Below are positions 58,463 through 64,000 of a stretch of DNA of 64,000 nt, piece after piece. The stretch comes from Streptomyces minutiscleroticus. Lineage in GTDB: Bacteria > Actinomycetota > Actinomycetes > Streptomycetales > Streptomycetaceae. The position numbers were made by a program, and so were the translations under genes. Within the stretch, counting starts at the first letter, position 1; every line of letters begins with the position of its first letter. Where the stretch lies: NCBI RefSeq assembly GCF_014650875.1, contig NZ_BMVU01000001.1, forward strand, positions 620,001-684,000, in the 5' to 3' direction. The notes under the pieces were generated by a model. It did no database searches. It saw nothing but the letters and a program-made list of their open reading frames with translations, and had not been told where the DNA came from.

Positions 58463-60292
58463 TCAGGCCCCTGCCTTGCTGAGGACTGTGGGTGCTTCCG
58501 TCTCTTCGTGGAATTCGAGCTGGCGGCGCCGGTTCGGGATGAGGCCTTCCGGACGGAAGCGCATGAGCAGGACGAGCGCGAGGCCGAAGGCGAAGAGCTG
58601 GTAGTCGCCGAGGAACTGGAGCTTGGCCGGGATCAGGTAGAGCAGGGCGGCGCCGACGAGGGGGCCGCTGATGGTGCCCATGCCGCCGAGGACGACCGCG
58701 GCGAGCAGGAAGGCGGAGTTGGGCGGGACGACGTGGGCGAACTGGTACTGCTCGGGTGTGACGGTGTAGGTGACGTGGGCCTGGACGGTGCCGGCGAGGC
58801 CGGCGAGGGCGGCGCCGAGGGCGAAGGCGATGAGTTTGACGCGGAAGCCGTTGATGCCCATGGCGAGGGCGGCGGTCTCGTCCTCGCGGATGGCGATCCA
58901 GGCGCGGCCGATGCGGGAGTCGCTGCTGCGCCGGAAGACGATCACGACGACGAGTGTGATGAGCAGCATCAGCAGGAAGTAGTTGGCGAAGCGGCCGATG
59001 GCGAAGCCGGCGATGCTGTGTTCCTCGCCGAAGTCGAAGCCGAGGATGTTGAGGTTCGGGATCGAGGAGATGCCGTTGGAGCCGTTGGTGATGTCGGGTC
59101 CGGAGGTGCCGTCCATGTTGAGGACGGTGATGCGGAAGATCTCGCCGAAGCCGAGGGTGACGATGGCGAGGTAGTCGCCGCGCAGGCGGAGGGTGGGGGC
59201 GCCGATGATGACGCCGAAGACCATGGCGACGGCGGCGCCGAGGAGGGCGGAGGCCCAGAAGGGGAGGTGGATGTCGAAGGGGGAGGAGGGGGAGCCGGAG
59301 ACCATGGCGGCGGTGTAGGCGCCGACGCCGAGGAAGGCGACGTAGCCGAGGTCGAGGAGGCCGGCGAGGCCGACGACGATGTTGAGGCCGAGGGCGACGG
59401 TGGCGAAGATCAGGATGTAGACGCCGATGGTGGCGTACTGGTCGTCGGACTGGGTGAAGGGGAAGGCGGCGGCCGCGACGAACGCGCCGACCAGGGTGAC
59501 GTTGCGGTGCTTGGCGGTGAGTGCGGAGACGCGGCTGACGAGTCCGGCCTTGGCGACGGCGGCGAAGGCGAAGCCGGTGGTGATGAGGAAGCCGACGAAG
59601 AGTTCGTCGTACTCGGTGCCGATGCCGTAGGTGAAGACGGTCAGGCCGAGTGCGAGGGCGACGACGATGACGAGGATCTCGGCGTAGGCGGGCAGAGCGC
59701 GCGGCGGGGCGACGGGGCCCGTGGTGAAGCCGGCCTTGAAGACGGTGGCGGCGTTGCGCGCGCTGTGGCGGAACTTCTCCCAGCCGCTGTCGTCGGGGTC
59801 GCCGGGTTCGGTCTCGGGGCGCTCGTAGGGCAGGGAGAGGGCGCCGAGGGCGGTGGCGAGTCCGGCGGCGGCGGCGACGTAGCCGCCGGGTTCGAGGTTG
59901 ACGAGGCCGCCGAGCTGCACGCTGATCGCGATGATCGTGTACCAGGTGGTGACGAAGGTACCGAGGGCGGCGAGTTTGAGGGCGCTGTCGGCGCTGCCCG
60001 GGGTGAGGGCGCGCAGGCCCTTGACGCCGTAGGAGGCGAGGCCGAACAGGGCGGTGAGGGCGCCGCCGATGAGGACGAGGACCTGCAGGCCGCCCGGGTA
60101 GCCGTAGACGGTGAGGTCGCCGGGGAACTCGGAGGTCCAGGTCCAGGCGAGGAAGGTGGAGACGACGGCGAGGGCGCCGCCGCCGGTGGCGAGGGCGCGG
60201 CCGGTGGGCGCGGGGATGCCGATGAGGCTGTAGGGCTTGGTGGCGGCGTCGCCGCGCGGGGCCTCGGGTGCGGTGGTCTGAGTGGTGGTCAT
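58463..60292 (-). CDS. livM: Branched-chain amino acid ABC transporter permease LivM, extended N-terminus
   Basis: The 609-residue permease has its canonical LivM core in the C-terminal half (LNIVVGLAGLLDLGYVAFLG, LRLRGDYLAIVTLGFGEIFR, RAWIAIREDETAALAMGINGF). About 290 residues with several more membrane spans precede it, so it is clearly longer than enterobacterial LivM (about 425 residues). ATG 60292 is used; an in-frame GTG at 60301 that overlaps the livH stop (GTGA) is equally possible. It pairs with LivH as the channel. Confidence 0.94.
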   Translation of the reverse strand: MTTTQTTAPEAPRGDAATKPYSLIGIPAPTGRALATGGGALAVVSTFLAWTWTSEFPGDLTVYGYPGGLQVLVLIGGALTALFGLASYGVKGLRALTPGSADSALKLAALGTFVTTWYTIIAISVQLGGLVNLEPGGYVAAAAGLATALGALSLPYERPETEPGDPDDSGWEKFRHSARNAATVFKAGFTTGPVAPPRALPAYAEILVIVVALALGLTVFTYGIGTEYDELFVGFLITTGFAFAAVAKAGLVSRVSALTAKHRNVTLVGAFVAAAAFPFTQSDDQYATIGVYILIFATVALGLNIVVGLAGLLDLGYVAFLGVGAYTAAMVSGSPSSPFDIHLPFWASALLGAAVAMVFGVIIGAPTLRLRGDYLAIVTLGFGEIFRITVLNMDGTSGPDITNGSNGISSIPNLNILGFDFGEEHSIAGFAIGRFANYFLLMLLITLVVVIVFRRSSDSRIGRAWIAIREDETAALAMGINGFRVKLIAFALGAALAGLAGTVQAHVTYTVTPEQYQFAHVVPPNSAFLLAAVVLGGMGTISGPLVGAALLYLIPAKLQFLGDYQLFAFGLALVLLMRFRPEGLIPNRRRQLEFHEETEAPTVLSKAGA

Positions 60293-60297
60293 CGGTG

Positions 60298-61230
60298 TCA
60301 CGCCCTGTCCGCGACGCGCTCTCCGAGCAGGCCCTGGGGCCTGAAGAGGAGCACGAGGATGAGGAGTACGAAGGCCCAGACGTTGGCCCAGGACTGGCTG
60401 CCGAACTGGTCCATGCCGGGGATGTCGGCGATGTAGGCGGTGGACAGGGACTCGGCGACGCCGAGGACCAGGCCGCCGAGCATGGCGCCGTAGATGTTGC
60501 CGATGCCGCCGAGGACGGCGGCGGTGAAGGCCTTCAGGCCGAGGATGAAGCCCATGCGGAACTGGACCTCGCCGTACTTGAGGCCGTAGGCGACGGCTCC
60601 GACGGCGGCGAACGCGGCGCCGAGGGCGAAGGCGACCACGATGATGCGGTCGGTGTTGATGCCCATGAGCTTGGCGGTGTCGGGGTCCTGCGCGGTGGCC
60701 TGCATGCCGCGGCCGGTGCGGGTCTTCATCACGAAGTAGGCGAGGATCGCCATGCTGAGGGGGGCGGCGATGATCAGGAAGATGTCGCCGGTCTGGATGG
60801 TGACGCCGCCGATCTCGAAGGGGCCGCCGTCGATGTGCGGGAAGGTGATCGCGGAGCGTGCGTCGGGGTACCAGGCCCAGACGGCCTGCTGCAGGGCGAG
60901 GGAGAGGCCGATGGCGGTGATCAGGGGGGCGAGGCGGGGTGCTCCGCGCAGGGGGCGGTAGGCGAACCGTTCCGCTCCGACGGCGACGAGCACGGAGGCT
61001 ATGACGCCGCCGAGGATCATCAGGGGGAGCGCTATCACCATGGACGTGCCGTCGGGCAGCGCGTACAGGTAGACGGTGAGGGCGCCGAAGCCGCCCACCA
61101 TGAAGATCTCGCCGTGGGCGAAGTTGATGAGCTGGACGATGCCATAGACCATCGTGTAGCCGATGGCGACCAGCCCGTACATGGATCCCAGTAGCAGGCC
61201 GTTGACCAGCTGCTGCGGCAGTTCGTTCAC
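60298..61230 (-). CDS. livH: Branched-chain amino acid ABC transporter permease LivH
   Basis: The 310-residue permease has about eight spans and LivH motifs: GLLLGSMYGLVAIGYTMVYG, INFAHGEIFMVGGF, the EAA-like loop QDPDTAKLMGINTDRII, and FTAAVLGGIGNIYGAMLGG. GTG 61230 has a perfect ggagg 7 nt upstream; a longer frame from 61314 has none. It is separated from the binding-protein gene by a hairpin. Confidence 0.95.
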   Translation of the reverse strand: MNELPQQLVNGLLLGSMYGLVAIGYTMVYGIVQLINFAHGEIFMVGGFGALTVYLYALPDGTSMVIALPLMILGGVIASVLVAVGAERFAYRPLRGAPRLAPLITAIGLSLALQQAVWAWYPDARSAITFPHIDGGPFEIGGVTIQTGDIFLIIAAPLSMAILAYFVMKTRTGRGMQATAQDPDTAKLMGINTDRIIVVAFALGAAFAAVGAVAYGLKYGEVQFRMGFILGLKAFTAAVLGGIGNIYGAMLGGLVLGVAESLSTAYIADIPGMDQFGSQSWANVWAFVLLILVLLFRPQGLLGERVADRA

Positions 61231-61321
61231 CGCATGTCCTCCGAGCTTTCGGATAGTCGAGGGGTGTGACCGGATGCGAGTCCGCGCGGGCGGCGCGTGC
61301 GGTGCGGCGCCCATGCGAGTG

Positions 61322-61355
61322 CGCGCGGGGCGCCGGTGGTGCGGCGCCCCGCGCG
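61322..61355 (-). terminator. Hairpin between the binding-protein gene and livH
   Basis: CGCGCGGGGCGCC (61322-61334) pairs perfectly with 61343-61355 across an 8-nt loop. Placed after the binding-protein gene and before livH, it would let most transcripts stop there and give an excess of binding protein over permease, or protect the upstream mRNA. Confidence 0.7.
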
Positions 61356-61380
61356 GCTCGGTGTGAGTGGTGCGGTCGGC

Positions 61381-62610
61381 TCAGCCGGTGTACGTGCCGG
61401 ACTTGACCGGCTTCCACTCGCCGCCCTCGACCGAGTAGACGGTGAGCTGCTTGTTGGTGGTGTCGCCGAACTCGTCGAAGGAGACCTTGCCGGTCACGCC
61501 GTCGAAGGAGACGTTCTGCATGGTCTCGGTGACCTTGGCGCGGGCGTCGTCGGGGAGCTTGCCGTCGTTGTCCTCGACGACCTTCTTGACGGCCTCGATG
61601 ATGGCCCAGGCGGAGTCGTAGGAGTAGCCGCCGTAGGCGCCGTAGGCCTCCTTGTAGCCGGCCTCCTTGTACTTGGCGACGAACTCCTTGGCCGAGGGGA
61701 GGTCCTCGACCGGGGCGCCGACGGAGGTGGCGAGGTCGCCGGTGCTGTCCTTGCCGGCGAGCTGGATGAAGGTCGGGTCGTAGATGCCGTCGCCGCCGAC
61801 CAGCGGGATCTTGGCGCCGGCGGCCTTGATCTGCTTGCCGAGCGGGCCGGCCTGCGGGTACTCGCCGCCGTAGTAGACGACGTCGGCGCCGGAGTTCTTC
61901 ACCTTGGTGGCGACGGTGGAGAAGTCCTTGGTGTCCGGGTCGATGTGCTCGGTGCCCACGATCTTGCCGCCGAGCTTCTTGAACTCGTCGGTGAAGGTGG
62001 CGGCGAGGCCGGCGCCGTAGGTCTTCTTGTCGTCGATGACGAAGACCTTCTTCTTCTTGGCGTCGTTGTAGACGTACTGGGCGGCGAACGGGCCCTGGAT
62101 GGCGTCCGTGGTCGCGGTGCGGAAGTACGCCTTGTAGGGGCGGACCTTCTTGGTCTGCCAGTCGGCGCCCTGGGTGAGGCCGGGGCCGGTGTTGGCGGGG
62201 GAGACCTGGACGAGCTTGGCGTCGTCGAGGACCTTCTGCATGGACTCGCCGACGGAGGAGTTCAGGGGGCCGACGACGCCGAGGACCTCGTCCTTGGAGA
62301 CGAAGGTGCTGGCGTTCTGCTGGCCCGAGGAGGGCTGCGCCTGGTCGTCGAGGGCCTCGACCTTGAAGGTGACGCCCTCGACGTACTTGTCCTTGTTGGC
62401 CGTCTTGGCGGCGAGGTCGACGGAGTTCTTGATGCCGAGGCCGAGGGCGGACAGGTCGCCGGTCAGCGGGGCGTCGACGCCGATGACGACGGTGGTGCCG
62501 CCGCCGGAGGAGTCGCCGCTGCCGCCCTCGTCGCGCGAGCCGCAGGCGGTGAGGGTAAGTGCTCCCGCCGCCAGCGCGGCGGTGATGGCGATGAGCGAAC
62601 GTTGACGCAC
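61381..62610 (-). CDS. livJ: Branched-chain amino acid binding lipoprotein (LivJ/LivK type)
   Basis: The 409-residue protein has a lipoprotein signal (LAAGALTLTACGSRDEGG, lipobox LTAC) and a type I periplasmic-binding fold: VVIGVDAPLTGDLSALGLGI, VLGVVGPLNSSVGESMQKVL, KVFVIDDKKTYGAGLAATF and ADVVYYGGEYPQAGPLGKQI. It is lipidated by Lgt and captures Leu/Ile/Val outside the membrane for LivHMFG. GTG 62610 follows ggaaagga; a start at 62679 would spoil the signal peptide. It is the first and probably most expressed gene of the liv operon. Confidence 0.95.
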   Translation of the reverse strand: MRQRSLIAITAALAAGALTLTACGSRDEGGSGDSSGGGTTVVIGVDAPLTGDLSALGLGIKNSVDLAAKTANKDKYVEGVTFKVEALDDQAQPSSGQQNASTFVSKDEVLGVVGPLNSSVGESMQKVLDDAKLVQVSPANTGPGLTQGADWQTKKVRPYKAYFRTATTDAIQGPFAAQYVYNDAKKKKVFVIDDKKTYGAGLAATFTDEFKKLGGKIVGTEHIDPDTKDFSTVATKVKNSGADVVYYGGEYPQAGPLGKQIKAAGAKIPLVGGDGIYDPTFIQLAGKDSTGDLATSVGAPVEDLPSAKEFVAKYKEAGYKEAYGAYGGYSYDSAWAIIEAVKKVVEDNDGKLPDDARAKVTETMQNVSFDGVTGKVSFDEFGDTTNKQLTVYSVEGGEWKPVKSGTYTG

Positions 62611-62901
62611 GATCAGTCCTTTCCCTGGCGCGGCCCGTCCTGATGGAAGGGTCCGAGTCGAGCGCTGGGCCGAAATCATTCGAATCCGATGGCGCGGTGA
62701 CTGGCCGTGACTCTAAGCGGGTGTGGGGAACGTGGAGGAGAGTCTGACAGAGGCTGTGACGCTCTTGTTATGACACGACGTAATGCAGAGCGGTACCCGC
62801 TGGGCGGAAGAGAGGAATTCCGGTTGATTCGCCCGGTCCGCATAGTGAGAATCCGCAGGACAGCCGCTTCTGATTCCAGCAGCGTTCTTTAGTTTTGGTG
62901 A
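62611..62901 (-). other. Intergenic region upstream of the liv operon
   Basis: This 291-bp gap holds no gene. On the minus strand a TAGAGT hexamer lies about 110 bp before the binding-protein start and could be its -10, without a convincing -35. An ATTCGAAT palindrome and a GTGAC direct repeat 12 bp apart lie just downstream of it. No A/T-rich regulator site that I recognise is present. Confidence 0.4.
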
Positions 62902-63513
62902 TTACCTTGCCGGGTGGGCGCAGATGCTCCGCAGGGCCCGTGAGACGTCCTGCGCGTAGCGCTCGCCCAGGATGAAACTGTGGTTCTCCATTGCGTCCGT
63001 ATTACGCAGAGTTACGTCCAGGAAAGGCAGTCCGGCATTCCCAGGCACCTGAGAGCAATCCAGGACATGCATGGTGATCGCGATCCTGCGGGCGGGTCCG
63101 GTCCCGGCCGGGAAAGGCGTCCGGGGTGTCGAACTCAGGGAAATGGCGTCGTAGGGCTGGGAAATCCCGGCCACCGTGACGGGCGGTCCCGATTTCGTTG
63201 TAAGGAGCACCGAAAAGGAGAAATCGCTGGTGGAAGCGGATGGAGGAGGTAATTCCGCTTTCTCGTACGTGATCCGCACGCGCTGCGACGGGGGCAGTTG
63301 CGAGGGCTGCGGGGCCCGCTCGCGGGCGGCGTACAGGCAGCCGCCGCCCACCAGGAGCGCGGTCGCCGCCGCTCCGGCGAGCACCGCGCGGCGGTGCCGT
63401 GCGAGGGATTCCGCCAGGCGTCCGCGCGCGGATCCGGGCACGGGCGGTGAGCTTCGCCCCGCGTCCCGCGCGAGCGTGCTCCCCTCCGGCTCGACCGGGC
63501 CGACGCCGCTCAC
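62902..63513 (-). CDS. Membrane-anchored exported protein, unknown function
   Basis: The 203-residue protein has a basic cytoplasmic N-terminus, one membrane span (AVLAGAAATALLVGGGCLYAA, about 44-64) and an external domain of about 135 residues with two Cys (LDCSQV and SICAHP) that could form a disulfide. No catalytic motif is visible. The GTG start overlaps the stop of the next gene upstream (GTGA), so the two are translationally coupled. I do not recognise the family. Confidence 0.75.
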   Translation of the reverse strand: MSGVGPVEPEGSTLARDAGRSSPPVPGSARGRLAESLARHRRAVLAGAAATALLVGGGCLYAARERAPQPSQLPPSQRVRITYEKAELPPPSASTSDFSFSVLLTTKSGPPVTVAGISQPYDAISLSSTPRTPFPAGTGPARRIAITMHVLDCSQVPGNAGLPFLDVTLRNTDAMENHSFILGERYAQDVSRALRSICAHPAR

Positions 63514-63953
63514 TGCCAGGGGCCTTCGCCCGGTCCGCCGTCGCGGTACCAGGCATCGCAGCCCCGCCGCGCCTCGCGGTCGACCAGCCGCTGTGCCGCC
63601 TCGCGGCCGTCGCGCTCCCGCACCGGCCGGGCCGCGTCCACGACGGCCCTGAGGATCTCGTACTGCCCGTTCGACAGGCCCATCGACTGGTAGTCGCCGT
63701 AGGTGTCGCCGTCCAGCGCCTCGCGCGACCAGTACGCCACGACCCGTGCGCACAGGTCCTGCGGGGGCGTGGCGGACGGGGACGGCGGCGCGCCGGACGC
63801 GGCGCGCCCGGCGCGGGGGCCCGGGGCGTCCGTCGCTCTCCCGCCCGGCGCGTCGGCCGCGCCGCAGCCGGCGACCAGGCCGCCGGTCAGGAGCGCCGCC
63901 CCGAGCCGCCGCCCGAGCGCCGCCCCCGGCCGGGAGGCTCCTGCTGTCGTCAT
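63510..63953 (-). CDS. Small lipoprotein, unknown function
   Basis: The 147-residue protein has a lipoprotein signal (LGAALLTGGLVAGC, Cys30), an Ala/Pro/Ser linker and a helical domain of about 80 residues with two Cys (DLCARVVAYWSREALDGDTY, ARRGCDAWYRDGGP). The spacing and lack of other motifs give no function. TAGCGT lies 6 nt before ATG 63953 (leaderless). It forms a two-gene unit with the membrane-anchored protein downstream; both are extracytoplasmic and may interact. Confidence 0.78.
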   Translation of the reverse strand: MTTAGASRPGAALGRRLGAALLTGGLVAGCGAADAPGGRATDAPGPRAGRAASGAPPSPSATPPQDLCARVVAYWSREALDGDTYGDYQSMGLSNGQYEILRAVVDAARPVRERDGREAAQRLVDREARRGCDAWYRDGGPGEGPWQ

Positions 63954-64000
63954 GTCTCGACGCTAAGGCGCCGCAGGCCCGGGAACAACGGGCCGGAGGG

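Overview
The window is a stretch of a Streptomyces (or very close actinomycete) chromosome. The whole window is very G/C-rich with third-position G/C codon bias, GTG and TTG starts are common, many genes begin directly at or within about 8 nt of a predicted transcription start (leaderless), and gene content and order (dnaE, his cluster, trp cluster, lgt, gltBD, pepN, pyk, ANTAR regulator, liv cluster) match the conserved core arm that I know from S. coelicolor. No prophage, plasmid, large mobile element, CRISPR array or secondary-metabolite cluster is visible. rRNA is absent and there is one tRNA.

Layout. 1-6.5 kb: the 3' part of dnaE, a 59-residue small gene, a NYN-domain nuclease-like gene, a two-gene ABC exporter, a DUF2567 membrane protein and a 24-codon gene for ribosomal protein bL37. 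6.6-10.8 kb (minus): a YbaK deacylase, a LON-domain protein, a helical protein of unknown function and a beta-helix/membrane protein. 11.1-16.9 kb: hisD-hisC-hisB-small membrane protein-hisH-priA-ridA-hisF, nearly all with overlapping stop and start codons. 17-18.1 kb (minus): a VOC protein and a TIGR03085 protein. 18.2-26.1 kb: hisI, trpE, three small membrane protein genes, trpC, trpM, trpB, trpA. No trpF is present, which fits the bifunctional PriA encoded just upstream; trpD and a separate trpG are not in the window.

26.2-35.5 kb: a thioredoxin-fold membrane protein, lgt, a VIT1-type metal transporter and the glutamate synthase operon gltBD behind an unusual repeat-containing leader. 35.7-47.3 kb: a family 46 chitosanase, a rhomboid protease, a large LuxR/ATPase regulator, a HExxH protein, the remnant of an AraC-like regulator, a chorismate mutase, a stand-alone response regulator and aminopeptidase N; the gaps here hold several short tandem repeats. 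47.4-55.6 kb: a Tat-exported nucleotidase, pyruvate kinase, a two-component system followed by a small surface-type protein and a class F sortase, then a shortened LAGLIDADG/helix-turn-helix gene. 55.7-64 kb: an atypical tRNA, the ANTAR response regulator, the complete branched-chain amino acid ABC transporter (livF,G,M,H and binding protein) and two small exported proteins.

Most of the window is a nitrogen and amino-acid hub: histidine, tryptophan and glutamate synthesis, chorismate mutase and branched-chain amino-acid uptake. The observations I would look at first are: a tRNA with anticodon CAA but a class I (short variable arm) fold, next to a LAGLIDADG gene that appears to have lost the segment between its two motifs; a 12-codon in-frame insertion beside the feedback-inhibition motif of trpE; a three-hairpin leader before gltB; a 16-bp inverted repeat at the hisD promoter; and the kinase-surface protein-sortase locus, whose putative substrate has no recognisable sorting motif.
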